From: Clostridiales bacterium
GTDB taxonomy: Bacteria; Bacillota; Clostridia; Peptostreptococcales; Anaerovoracaceae
Assembly (NCBI GenBank): GCA_012511395.1
Contig: JAAZGD010000022.1
Coordinates: 1-17,665, forward strand
Length of the DNA: 17,665 bases
Direction: 5' to 3'
Shown here: piece after piece, positions 6,150 to 13,819 of the stretch
Numbering within the stretch: position 1 is the stretch's first letter
Layout of the letters: the number at the start of each line of letters is the position of its first letter
The notes under the pieces: generated by a model
Seen by the model: only the letters and a program-made list of their open reading frames with translations
The model's database searches: none
Told to the model about the DNA's origin: nothing
Made by a program: the position numbers and the translations under genes

Positions 6150-7286
6150 ATGGCATTTGAATATAAGCGATTAAATAAAACAACGAAAATTATCCTTACG
6201 CTGCTTTTAATAGCCGGCTGTATTGTTCTTACATACATGCTGGATAAAGGCATAATAGGGACTTCATATACAGTGAGAATCGTTCGTATATCAGTAATAT
6301 ACGCACTTATTGGGGTGTCCATGAATCTTGTAAACGGCTTTACGGGAGTCTTTTCTCTGGGCCAGGCCGGTTTTATGGCAATAGGCGCTTATACTGTAGG
6401 CGTTCTCACCATACCTTTAGCTTCAAGGCCCAATGTTTATTATCTGGTGCCCATAAGCGAAAAAATTCAGGATTTAGTAATGCCCTTTGGTGTGGCTCTG
6501 ATTATAGGAGGGATATTTGCCGCAATTTTTGCAGCCTTAATCGGAACGCCTGTCCTTAGATTGAAGAGCGACTATCTGGCCATTGCCACACTGGGATTTT
6601 CAGAGATCGTAAGAGCGATTATTGCCAATAACCAGATGTGGCCCATAACTAACGGGTCCTTAGGACTAAAAAGCATACCTACTTTCCCCAGCTTGTTTAT
6701 TCCTGTAATTATTTCAACTGTGGGAATAGCCTTTATGGTACTTTTGATCAAATCCTCCTACGGCAGAGCCTTTAAGGCTATCAGAGAGGATGAGGTTGCA
6801 GCGGAGGCAATGGGAATAAATCTCTTTAAGCATAAGGGTTTATCCTTTATCATATCGGCATTCTTTGCAGGTGTTGGAGGAGGCCTCCTTGCCGCTCACC
6901 TGACTGCCATAGATTCAAACCAGTTTAAGATAATGGTAACTTATGAGCTTCTCCTTATTATCGTTTTAGGAGGGCTGGGAAGCGTTACAGGCACAGTCCT
7001 ATCTTCATTTATGATATGCTCGGGAAAAGAGCTTTTACGATGGTTTGACCTTCCCCACTCAATAGGCACATGGAAAATCCCTATTTTCAGACCGGGGTTA
7101 AGAATGGTAATCTTCAGCCTTCTTTTGATGACAGTGGTGCTGTTTTGGAGAAGGGGGCTTATGGGACGAAAAGAGTTCTCCTGGGACGGTATATATAACT
7201 TCCTGAGAAGATGGCCATGGCGAGTAAGGCGTCTTATTCGTGGAGATTATTCAAAAAAGCAGGAGGAGGTGACTCCTAATGCATGA
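6150..7286 (+). CDS. livM: Branched-chain amino-acid ABC transporter permease LivM
   Basis: Second channel permease, partner of LivH. Recognisable parts are the early VNGFTGVFSLGQAGFMAIGA segment, the LRLKSDYLAIATLGFSEIV stretch, the ATPase-contact loop GRAFKAIREDEVAAEAMGI, and VLGGLGSVTGTVLSS. ATG at 6150 was chosen because it begins MAFEYKR; a GTG at 6141 in the same frame overlaps the livH stop by four bases (GTGA) and would add three residues, and neither has a convincing ribosome site. The protein has a basic cytoplasmic tail of about 45 residues after the last membrane helix (RRWPWRVRRLIRGDY and on), longer than in many LivM proteins. It overlaps livG by eight bases. Confidence 0.93.
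   Translation: MAFEYKRLNKTTKIILTLLLIAGCIVLTYMLDKGIIGTSYTVRIVRISVIYALIGVSMNLVNGFTGVFSLGQAGFMAIGAYTVGVLTIPLASRPNVYYLVPISEKIQDLVMPFGVALIIGGIFAAIFAALIGTPVLRLKSDYLAIATLGFSEIVRAIIANNQMWPITNGSLGLKSIPTFPSLFIPVIISTVGIAFMVLLIKSSYGRAFKAIREDEVAAEAMGINLFKHKGLSFIISAFFAGVGGGLLAAHLTAIDSNQFKIMVTYELLLIIVLGGLGSVTGTVLSSFMICSGKELLRWFDLPHSIGTWKIPIFRPGLRMVIFSLLLMTVVLFWRRGLMGRKEFSWDGIYNFLRRWPWRVRRLIRGDYSKKQEEVTPNA
7264..7277 (+). promoter_or_regulatory. GNRA-loop hairpin overlapping the livG ribosome-binding site
   Basis: AGGAG (7264-7268) pairs with CTCCT (7273-7277) across a GTGA tetraloop, ending two bases before the livG ATG at 7279. The 5' arm is the livG Shine-Dalgarno sequence, inside the livM coding region. 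Ribosomes finishing livM would open it, so it may couple livG to livM translation. A second AGGAGG register starting at 7261 remains partly free. Confidence 0.5.
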
Positions 7287-8133
7287 TAATAACGGAATGA
7301 AAAATAATGTACTTAAAATGGAAAACACCTCTATGCAGTTTGGCGGTGTATTAGCTTTAAACAACCTTAACCTTGATGTATATGAAGGTGAAATTGTGGG
7401 CCTTATAGGGCCAAACGGCGCAGGAAAAACTACAGCCTTCAATGTGGTAACGGGAGTTTATCCGCCTACTAACGGGGCAGTCTATCTTGACCGGGAAATC
7501 CTGGTTGAAAACTATCCTCAAGGAAAAATGAAGGAGCTTTATTCCGGGGAGAGCAAGGGGAAGTACACGGTTGCCAAGGTGCTTACTCCTGACAGGATTA
7601 CGAAGCTGAGAGTGGCAAGGACATTCCAGAACATCAGGCTTTTTAAAGACTTGACAGTTTATGAAAATGTATTGATTGCACAGCACGTTAAGCAGAAGTC
7701 CAACTGGCTCTTTGCTTCGCTTATGATGAATCATAAGGAAGAGAAGGCCATGAGGGAGGAAGCCATGAGACTTCTTGAGATTCTGGACCTTGTGGATGTG
7801 AAAGAGAAAACAGCCTCTTCTTTGCCTTACGGTCAGCAGAGGCATATTGAAATAGCAAGAGCTCTTGCAACGGATCCTAAGCTGTTGCTTTTAGATGAGC
7901 CTGCTGCGGGAATGAACCCTCAGGAGTCCGATGAGCTTATGCATTTTATCGGAAGGATAAGGAAGGACTTCGGCTTGTCCATTTTGATGATAGAGCACCA
8001 CATGCAGGTTGTAATGGGAATATGTGAGAGAATATATGTGCTGGATTACGGAAAACTTATTGCAGAAGGTTCTCCCAAGGAGATTCAGTCCAACAAGAAG
8101 GTAATCGAAGCATATTTGGGGGTGGACGACTGA
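7279..8133 (+). CDS. livG: Branched-chain amino-acid ABC transporter ATPase LivG
   Basis: One of the two ATPases that drive the Liv importer from the cytoplasmic side. It has Walker A GPNGAGKT (44-51), Q-loop RTFQNIRLF (114-122), the LivG-type signature LPYGQQR (182-188) in place of LSGGQ, Walker B LLLLDEP (202-208), and the H-loop His240 in MIEHHM. At 284 residues it is longer than a typical LivG of about 255: extra sequence of roughly 25 residues (about 75-105, VENYPQGKMKELYSGESKGK and on) sits between the first beta region and the Q-loop. ATG at 7279 fits the AGGAGG site; ATG at 7297 is a weaker alternative. The stop overlaps the livF start as TGATG. Confidence 0.95.
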   Translation: MHDNNGMKNNVLKMENTSMQFGGVLALNNLNLDVYEGEIVGLIGPNGAGKTTAFNVVTGVYPPTNGAVYLDREILVENYPQGKMKELYSGESKGKYTVAKVLTPDRITKLRVARTFQNIRLFKDLTVYENVLIAQHVKQKSNWLFASLMMNHKEEKAMREEAMRLLEILDLVDVKEKTASSLPYGQQRHIEIARALATDPKLLLLDEPAAGMNPQESDELMHFIGRIRKDFGLSILMIEHHMQVVMGICERIYVLDYGKLIAEGSPKEIQSNKKVIEAYLGVDD

Positions 8134-8837
8134 TGCTTCACATAGAAGATTTAAATATACATTATGGAGGCATTCACGCCTTAAGAGGTGTTAATATTGA
8201 AGTGCCCGACAGGAAGATCATTTCACTTATAGGAGCAAACGGCGCAGGTAAAAGCACTACTCTTAAAGCCATTATGAGCCTTATACCTAAAACTTCAGGG
8301 AAGATCGTCTTTAACGGAAAGGACATCACAAAGATGTCCACAAGAAATATTGTGGCAGAGGGTGTGGTGCTTTGCCCTGAAGGAAGAAGAGTTTTCCCTG
8401 ACCTAACAGTCCTTGAAAACATGACTATGGGTGCCTTCCTAAGGAAGGACAAGGAGGGCATTAAAAAGGATATGGATTGGGTGTTCGATTTGTTCCCAAG
8501 ACTTCAAGAAAGAAAATGGCAGCTGGCGGGAACTCTTTCAGGAGGAGAGCAGCAGATGCTGGCTGTGGGCAGAGCCCTTATGAGCAAGCCCAAGCTTCTC
8601 ATGATGGATGAGCCTTCTCTGGGCTTGGCCCCCTTGATTGTAAAAAGCATTCTTGAGATTATTAAAGAGATAAACGACGCAGGTGTAAACGTTCTGTTAA
8701 TTGAACAAAATGCAAAGGCGGCTTTGGAAATATCCGACTATGCCTACGTACTTGAAACGGGCACTGTCTCTTTATCAGGTATGGGCCGGGAGCTTTTAAA
8801 GAACGATAAGGTAAGAGCTGCCTATCTGGGCGAGTAA
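8133..8837 (+). CDS. livF: Branched-chain amino-acid ABC transporter ATPase LivF
   Basis: Second ATPase of the importer, expected to pair with LivG. The 234 residues match the family length. Motifs are Walker A GANGAGKS (34-41), the LivF-type CPEGRRVFPDLTVLENM (81-97) after the Q-loop region, signature LSGGEQQ (135-141), Walker B LLMMDEP (155-161), and LLIEQNAKAAL (188-198), where the usual switch histidine is replaced by glutamine-asparagine as is normal in LivF. Start and stop overlap by one base with livG (TGATG), so translation is coupled. Thirty bases separate it from the second binding-protein gene, with no visible terminator. Confidence 0.96.
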   Translation: MLHIEDLNIHYGGIHALRGVNIEVPDRKIISLIGANGAGKSTTLKAIMSLIPKTSGKIVFNGKDITKMSTRNIVAEGVVLCPEGRRVFPDLTVLENMTMGAFLRKDKEGIKKDMDWVFDLFPRLQERKWQLAGTLSGGEQQMLAVGRALMSKPKLLMMDEPSLGLAPLIVKSILEIIKEINDAGVNVLLIEQNAKAALEISDYAYVLETGTVSLSGMGRELLKNDKVRAAYLGE

Positions 8838-8867
8838 TTCTTAAAAAGCAAGGACGATGATGTAATT

Positions 8868-10052
8868 ATGTTTAAGAAAAAAATACTGTTATTATGGGTT
8901 CTGATTTTTATACTTACAACTTTTTCGGCATGTCAGACTTATGATAACTTTGTAGCAGCATTTATAACTCATAAATCAGAAGAGCGTTCCACCATAAGGA
9001 TAGGTGTCTATGAGCCTTTGTCGGGAGATAAAAAGGCTTATGGTGAACTGGAAAAAATGGGAATAGAGCTTGCCCATGAAGTTTATCCCACCATTATGGG
9101 AAAAGAGGTGGAACTTGTATATGTTGATAATCAGGCGGATATTGACACAGGGAAAACTGTGGCAAGAGATCTTGTTGAGAAAAAAGTAAGCATAGTTTTA
9201 GGAAGCTATGGAAGCGTGAACTCTCTTGTGGCAGCTCCTATTTTAGAGGAAGCAAAAATACCTGCCATTGCCATAACAAATACCAATCCACTGGTTACTA
9301 AAAGCAATCCCTATTATTCCAGGATTTGTTTTGTTGAATCCTTTCAAGGGGTTGCCTTGGCAAAATATGCTGTGGAGCAGATGCATATAACTGAAGCAGG
9401 CGTGTTGTTTCCAAGAGGAGATGACAGAGCTATAGCTGTAACCAAGGCTTTTTCAGATAAGTACATTCAACTGGGAGGCACCATTTCTTTGTCCGTAGAG
9501 TTTACATCGGGAGCGGAGGATTACACCCAACAGCTGAAAAGGTTTAAGGATCAAGGCGTCAGAGTAATATTTGTACCTGCCAACATCAGAGATTCTGCTT
9601 TAATAATTCATCAGGCAAAAAATGTGAGGTTGAACTGTACCTTCCTGGGTACTGATGACTGGGAGGAGGATGATTTTCTTTATCAGGTGGCGGCGGCAGG
9701 CACTAATGTAATCGCTTTCTCATCCCTGTTTGATGCTCAGGCGGGAACAAAGGAAACAGATACATTTTTACGCGCTTTCAGGCTGAAGTATGGCTATGAT
9801 GCCGTTCCTGAAAGAGCCACAGTTTTAGGCTACGATGCCTATATAATGGCCAGAAGCGCTTTAATCCGTGCAGGCACAGTTGTGAGAGGTGAGCTTATTA
9901 TGGAGCAGCTCTTAAAACACAGAGATTTTGAAGGTGCTTCAGGGCTTATATCCTTTGACGAGATAGGGGATCCTATTAAGTCGGTTGCAATTAAAACTGT
10001 ACGGGATAAGAAGTTTACAACTATATATACTGTAGTCCCCAAATGGGGTTAG
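8868..10052 (+). CDS. Second, diverged Liv-family substrate-binding lipoprotein
   Basis: A 394-residue paralogue of the LivJ protein at the head of the operon. A lipoprotein signal ends in FSAC with Cys22 as the lipid site. The mature part aligns with LivJ along its length: IRIGVYEPLSG against IKIGVFEPLTG, VLGSYGSVNS against VIGSYGSGVS, TNTNPLVT against SCTNPQVT, GTDDWEEDDF against GGDTWENITI, and a shared LGYDAYM block. The ligand-loop residues differ, so a different or broader amino-acid specificity is plausible, as with LivJ/LivK pairs; this is inference. ATG at 8868 is the frame's start, but the ribosome site (AAGGA near 8850) is weak and distant, so it is probably expressed less than LivJ. 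It has a less glycine-rich spacer and no promoter of its own that I can see. Confidence 0.9.
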   Translation: MFKKKILLLWVLIFILTTFSACQTYDNFVAAFITHKSEERSTIRIGVYEPLSGDKKAYGELEKMGIELAHEVYPTIMGKEVELVYVDNQADIDTGKTVARDLVEKKVSIVLGSYGSVNSLVAAPILEEAKIPAIAITNTNPLVTKSNPYYSRICFVESFQGVALAKYAVEQMHITEAGVLFPRGDDRAIAVTKAFSDKYIQLGGTISLSVEFTSGAEDYTQQLKRFKDQGVRVIFVPANIRDSALIIHQAKNVRLNCTFLGTDDWEEDDFLYQVAAAGTNVIAFSSLFDAQAGTKETDTFLRAFRLKYGYDAVPERATVLGYDAYIMARSALIRAGTVVRGELIMEQLLKHRDFEGASGLISFDEIGDPIKSVAIKTVRDKKFTTIYTVVPKWG

Positions 10053-10064
10053 AAGGAGGTTGAA

Positions 10065-10307
10065 ATGGCGGAAAAAACCATGGAAGAAAAGATTGAAGAA
10101 GCTCTTGAGCAGATAAGACCATTTTTGCAAAGAGACGGGGGAGACATTGAATTTGTGGAATACACAAGTGACAATGTGGTTAAGGTTAAGCTGAAGGGCC
10201 ATTGTGCAGGATGTCCCGGTGCCCGTATGACATTGTCAGGGGTGGTGGAAAGAATATTGAAGCAAACATACCCTGAGATAAACAGAGTTGAGGGAGTAGA
10301 CTTTTAA
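10065..10307 (+). CDS. NifU C-terminal-domain (Nfu-type) iron-sulfur carrier protein
   Basis: This 80-residue protein is a stand-alone Nfu domain. The start has an acidic helix (MEEKIEEALEQIRPFLQRDGGD), then a beta hairpin, then the cluster-binding motif GHCAGCPGARMTL with cysteines at 47 and 50, and the closing helix IEVLK-like VVERILKQTYPEI. Nfu proteins bind a 4Fe-4S cluster between two subunits and pass it to client enzymes in the cytosol. The ATG at 10065 has a strong AAGGAGGT site (10053-10060) immediately after the preceding gene's stop. It is only 12 bases behind the binding-protein gene and 17 before capA, so it may be read from the same transcript, although no functional link with amino-acid import is evident. 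Confidence 0.92.
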   Translation: MAEKTMEEKIEEALEQIRPFLQRDGGDIEFVEYTSDNVVKVKLKGHCAGCPGARMTLSGVVERILKQTYPEINRVEGVDF

Positions 10308-10324
10308 ACAAGGCTTATTTAAAA

Positions 10325-11557
10325 ATGAAGGTAAAAAGACTTACAGTTCTATTTTTAATAGTATTTCTTTCAGTGAGTGGATATTTCGTTTACTCACTGT
10401 TTTTTAATGGTGACAACCCTGAAGATTTTAATGATGACCATAAAGTCGTAAAAGACATTACGACCGTTGAAATACTCTGTGCAGGCGATGTGATGTATCA
10501 TTCGTCCCAGCTTGATGGAGCAAGAAGGGGAGATGGCTCTTACGAATTCTATGATACATATAAATATGTGGAGCATTACATAAAGCAGGCTGACCTTTCC
10601 ATCTTCAATCTGGAGACCACCTTTTCAGGACCTCCCTATACAGGGTATCCATCCTTCAGCACGCCTGACAATCTGGCGGAAACACTTAAAGGTATAGGCT
10701 TTGATGTGGTATCCACCAGCAACAATCATGTTAATGACAGAGGGATTTACGGTATAGACAGGACTTTGGAAGTCTTGAGAAAGGCCCATTTTGTCACTAC
10801 AGGAAGCAGGGACAAGCTTTACAGACAAAGGTGGGCACAGACCTTAATAAAAGGTATACAGATAGGCACCCTTGCTTATACGTATCAGACGCCCTCCACA
10901 GTTGACAGAGTTTCCATAAACGGCTCCTTTGTTAATCAGGAGACGGCTGACAGATTGAATTCCTTTTCTTACGAGTTTCTTGAAAGAGATATAGGGAAAA
11001 TTTCAGAGCAGGTAAGGCTTATGAAAGAAAGCGGAGTGGAAATTGTAGTGCTGTTTCTACATTTTGGAGAGGAGTATCAGCTGAAGGCCAACATGTGGCA
11101 GAGAAGGATTGTGGATATTCTTTTGGAGAATCCTGATATAGATGTAATCTTTGGATCCCATCCTCACAATCTGCAGGAATTTGAAATCTATTATGACAGA
11201 GTACCCGTGTTTTACAGCTTAGGGAATTACGTTTCCAATCAAAGAGCAGAAACGCTGGCCAACAAGTATACTGAAACGGGGGCCATGGCAAGGGTAACCT
11301 TCACCTATGACAGAGGAAACAAGGAAATTCTGGGAGTTAAGGCAGAGGCTGTTCCCACCTGGGTAGAGAAGTATTACAAGGACGGAAGGGATAATTATTA
11401 TATAATCCCTCTTGATGAAAGTGTTTCAGACAATCCGGAGCTTTCGGCATCAGGCCATCTTGCAAGAGCACTGGATGCGAAAAGCTATTCGGAAACTCTT
11501 CTCACAAGGTTGAAGGATGAGAGAGTTATTAAAGAGGAGGCGGAAGAGGATGAATGA
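10325..11557 (+). CDS. CapA-family (poly-gamma-glutamate type) metallophosphatase
   Basis: This 410-residue protein has one N-terminal membrane segment at about residues 6-26, so it is probably anchored with its catalytic domain outside the cell. The calcineurin-like metallophosphatase domain shows the CapA motif series: CAGDVMYH (52-59), FNLETTF (94-100), STSNNHVNDRG (130-140), LHFGEEYQ (245-252), GSHPHNLQ (277-284), and YSLGNY (297-302). Relatives include B. subtilis PgsA/YwtB, which takes part in poly-gamma-glutamate synthesis or export, but capB and capC homologues are not in the window, so that role is uncertain. The acidic C-terminal tail (KEEAEEDE) overlaps the dipeptidase start by eight bases. 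The ribosome site before the ATG at 10325 is weak. Confidence 0.88.
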   Translation: MKVKRLTVLFLIVFLSVSGYFVYSLFFNGDNPEDFNDDHKVVKDITTVEILCAGDVMYHSSQLDGARRGDGSYEFYDTYKYVEHYIKQADLSIFNLETTFSGPPYTGYPSFSTPDNLAETLKGIGFDVVSTSNNHVNDRGIYGIDRTLEVLRKAHFVTTGSRDKLYRQRWAQTLIKGIQIGTLAYTYQTPSTVDRVSINGSFVNQETADRLNSFSYEFLERDIGKISEQVRLMKESGVEIVVLFLHFGEEYQLKANMWQRRIVDILLENPDIDVIFGSHPHNLQEFEIYYDRVPVFYSLGNYVSNQRAETLANKYTETGAMARVTFTYDRGNKEILGVKAEAVPTWVEKYYKDGRDNYYIIPLDESVSDNPELSASGHLARALDAKSYSETLLTRLKDERVIKEEAEEDE

Positions 11558-12992
11558 ACTTTCTCTTAAAGATATTGAAGAAAAATACAGGTCCATGGAA
11601 AAAGAACTGATAGAAGACCTAAAAAACCTCATTTCCATAAAGAGTGTCAGAGGTGAACCTACAGTAAAGAACGGTGAGCTTCTCCCCTTTGGAGAAGGGG
11701 TCCATGAAAGCCTAATGTTTATGAAGAGTCTTGCAGAAAGGGATGGTTTTTCCTTTACTAATGTGGATAATTATCAGGGCCATATAGATTTTGGCTTAAA
11801 CAAGGATAATATTATGGGAATTCTTCTCCATCTTGATGTGGTGCCTGAAGGAGAAGGCTGGACCAGGGAGCCTTTAAAGGGAACGTTAGAGGAGGGAAGG
11901 CTTTACGGAAGAGGGACCAACGATGACAAGGGCCCTGCTATTTCTGCTTACTACAGCGTAAAGGTATTGAAGGAGCTGGGGTTTTTACCGGAAAAAGGAA
12001 TTCGTCTTGTGTTGGGCCTTGATGAGGAAACGGGTTGGTCAGGAATGGATTACTATCTTGAGAAGGTGAAAGCACCTGATTTTGGATTTACACCTGATGC
12101 AAATTTCCCTGTAATTAAAGGGGAAAAGGGAATTCTGATCTTTGATATTGTAAGGAAGCTTTCAAAGACAGTGGGCCTTGAAAAGGGTTTGGAGATAAAG
12201 TCCTTAAAGGCAGGCTCCGCACCTAATATGGTGGCAGATTATGCAAGAGCTCTCGTATTTCATGAGCATAAGGATATGTACAGGCTTATTGAAGAACAGG
12301 CGGAGGCTTTTAATATTGTTAAAGAGTATAAAGTAAAGGTTAAGCCCATAGGAAAAAGTTTGGAGATAGTGACAAAGGGAAAATCAAGCCACGGCGCAAA
12401 GCCTGAGCAGGGGTATAATGCACTTTCCTTGCTCATGGATTTTCTTGGCACACTTTCCTTTAAAGAGGACAGCGTAAATGACTTTATTTCCTTCTATAAC
12501 AATCATATAGGCTTTGAAGTTACGGGAAAGAATTTAGGAATCCTTTTAGAGGATGAACAAAGCGGAGCTTTAGTTGTGAATGTGGGCAAAGGCTACATAG
12601 ACGATAAAGAGGCAAGAGTTACAGTCAATGTAAGGTATCCTGTAACCTACAGGGATGAGGATATCTACAAAAAGCTTATGGAGGTTTTACACCCCTTGGA
12701 CCTTGGTATAGTTAAAACCATGGTTCAGCATCCAATTTATTTTGATGAAGAAGACAGTATGGTGCAGGCTCTCATGGAATGCTACAGAGAAGTAACAGGA
12801 GATTATAAATCTTCACCTTTAGTTATAGGCGGCGGAACTTATGCCAGAGCCATGAAGAATTTCGTTTCCTTTGGGCCCTTGTTTCCCCATGAAGAGGATG
12901 TGGCTCATAAACAGGATGAGTATATAGATGTAGAAAGCCTGATTAAGGCAGGTGTAATTTACGCTAAAAGCATTTATGAATTGACAAAGTAA
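11550..12992 (+). CDS. pepV: PepV-type dipeptidase (M20 metallopeptidase)
   Basis: This 480-residue cytosolic zinc enzyme hydrolyses dipeptides, a fitting partner for peptide or amino-acid use. M20 zinc-site motifs are visible: LLHLDVVPEGEGW (His94 by my count), GRGTNDDKGP with metal-binding aspartate and DDKGP at about 124-129, LDEETGWSGM with the catalytic glutamate near 159-160, a TPDANFP segment around 181-187, and the C-terminal GPLFPHEEDVAHKQDEY with the last histidine ligand. The inserted lid domain lies between (about 230-380) and includes the SSHGAKPEQGYNA loop. ATG at 11550 was chosen because AGGAGG at 11535-11540 precedes it; an in-frame upstream start at 11517 would give an Arg/Lys-rich lead not seen in the family. 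It overlaps capA by eight bases (ATGAATGA). The promoter for the next gene begins inside its last codons. Confidence 0.93.
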   Translation: MNELSLKDIEEKYRSMEKELIEDLKNLISIKSVRGEPTVKNGELLPFGEGVHESLMFMKSLAERDGFSFTNVDNYQGHIDFGLNKDNIMGILLHLDVVPEGEGWTREPLKGTLEEGRLYGRGTNDDKGPAISAYYSVKVLKELGFLPEKGIRLVLGLDEETGWSGMDYYLEKVKAPDFGFTPDANFPVIKGEKGILIFDIVRKLSKTVGLEKGLEIKSLKAGSAPNMVADYARALVFHEHKDMYRLIEEQAEAFNIVKEYKVKVKPIGKSLEIVTKGKSSHGAKPEQGYNALSLLMDFLGTLSFKEDSVNDFISFYNNHIGFEVTGKNLGILLEDEQSGALVVNVGKGYIDDKEARVTVNVRYPVTYRDEDIYKKLMEVLHPLDLGIVKTMVQHPIYFDEEDSMVQALMECYREVTGDYKSSPLVIGGGTYARAMKNFVSFGPLFPHEEDVAHKQDEYIDVESLIKAGVIYAKSIYELTK

Positions 12993-13010
12993 GAGACTAA
13001 AGCATATAAT
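12981..13010 (+). promoter_or_regulatory. Consensus sigma-70 promoter for the ribU riboswitch transcript
   Basis: Perfect TTGACA (12981-12986) and TATAAT (13005-13010) hexamers are 18 bases apart. The -35 box lies in the last codons of pepV and the -10 box 12 bases after its stop. Transcription would start near 13017, about 20 bases before the FMN aptamer. Confidence 0.85.
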
Positions 13011-13036
13011 AAAAAAGTAGAAAAAAATAAATAATC

Positions 13037-13162
13037 TGTTTCAGGGCGAGGTGTAAGTCCTCACCGGTGGTAAAGAGCATTTAGCTAAGAGTCCACGAGC
13101 CTTTAGAGGCTGAATCGGTTAGATTCCGATACCGACGGTTAAAGTCCGGATGAAAGAAACCA
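13037..13162 (+). ncRNA. FMN riboswitch (RFN element) aptamer
   Basis: The stretch carries the conserved RFN strings: CAGGGCGAGG and AGTCCTCACCGGTGGTAAAG at the start, GAGTCCACGAGCC in the middle, and ATACCGACGGTTAAAGTC then GGATGAAAGAAACC at the end. Helix P1 can be drawn between GTTTC (13038-13042) and GAAAC (13156-13160), P2 between GAGG and CCTC, and further stems as AGCCT-TTAG-AGGCT and ATCGG...CCGAT. FMN binding is expected to shut down ribU through the terminator immediately downstream. The match is strong enough to be confident without a covariance search. Confidence 0.97.
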
Positions 13163-13181
13163 TTAACATTGGCTTTTAATG

Positions 13182-13220
13182 CCCTGTAATTCTTATGTTA
13201 GGATTTCAGGGTTTTTTCTT
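13182..13220 (+). terminator. Riboswitch-controlled Rho-independent terminator
   Basis: CCCTGTAATTC (13182-13192) pairs with GGATTTCAGGG (13201-13211), with one T-T mismatch and one G-U wobble, around an eight-base loop; TTTTTTCTT follows. It lies 20 bases after the aptamer and 43 bases before ribU, the standard layout for FMN-dependent termination. Confidence 0.9.
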
Positions 13221-13262
13221 GACCTGGCAGATTCCTAAAAACAAAACAGGAGGAATTTGAAA

Positions 13263-13814
13263 ATGAACGACCATTTGAACACGCAGAAGAAAACCGTTAA
13301 GCTGGCGAAGATGGGTATGCTGGTGGCCATTTCCGTGGTTCTTGTTACTTTTATCCATATTCCGATTTTTCCGGCAGTATCCTTTTTAGAGTATGACCCT
13401 GCAGATATTCCCATCTTAATGGGAACCTTTGCCTTTGGCCCGGGAGCAGGCATTGCTTTAACAATTGTAACCTCAGTTATTCAAGGGACTACTGTTAGCG
13501 CTCAAAGCGGTGCTTATGGTATAATAATGCATATCATAGCTACAAGCTGTCTCGTAGGTGTAGCAGGCCTTGTTTACGGAAGAGGCAAAAGCAGAAGGAG
13601 AGCAGCCATTGGGCTTTTACTTGGTTCCATAACTATGGTGGTGGCAATGTTTTTTGCAAACCTAGTTGTTACACCGTTGTTCACAGGATTGCCAAGGGCT
13701 GTAATCATGGACTTAATGCCTATGATAATTGCTTTCAATGTGGTGAAAGCAGGCATTAACTCCTTCATAACATTCATACTATATAAGAGGCTGTCTGGAT
13801 TTTTGAAAAGATAA
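13263..13814 (+). CDS. ribU: Riboflavin ECF-transporter substrate-binding subunit
   Basis: RibU is the membrane S-component that captures riboflavin and works with the shared ECF module (EcfA, EcfA', EcfT), none of which is in this window. The 183 residues hold about five or six membrane segments after a basic N-terminus. The region FLEYDPADIPIL followed by FAFGPGAGIALT is characteristic of RibU, as is the NVVKAGINSFITFILYKRL tail. ATG at 13263 is nine bases after AGGAGG (13248-13253); an in-frame TTG at 13257 is too close to the site. The FMN riboswitch directly upstream strongly supports flavin transport. The stop is five bases before tsaE with no terminator between them. Confidence 0.96.
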   Translation: MNDHLNTQKKTVKLAKMGMLVAISVVLVTFIHIPIFPAVSFLEYDPADIPILMGTFAFGPGAGIALTIVTSVIQGTTVSAQSGAYGIIMHIIATSCLVGVAGLVYGRGKSRRRAAIGLLLGSITMVVAMFFANLVVTPLFTGLPRAVIMDLMPMIIAFNVVKAGINSFITFILYKRLSGFLKR

Positions 13815-13819
13815 GGCAT

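Noticed and set aside
7357..7845. A 162-codon open frame on the minus strand opposite livG
   Set aside because: It lies wholly inside livG, shows no recognisable motif and is explained by the codon pattern of the plus-strand gene.
10037..10048. CCCCAAATGGGG hairpin at the end of the second binding-protein gene as a terminator
   Set aside because: Only four pairs and no U tract; the next gene's ribosome site starts five bases later.
13756..13785. Internal promoter for tsaE within the end of ribU
   Set aside because: TTAACT and TATATA at 18-base spacing match only four of six bases each, which is expected by chance in such AT-rich DNA; kept only as a caveat.
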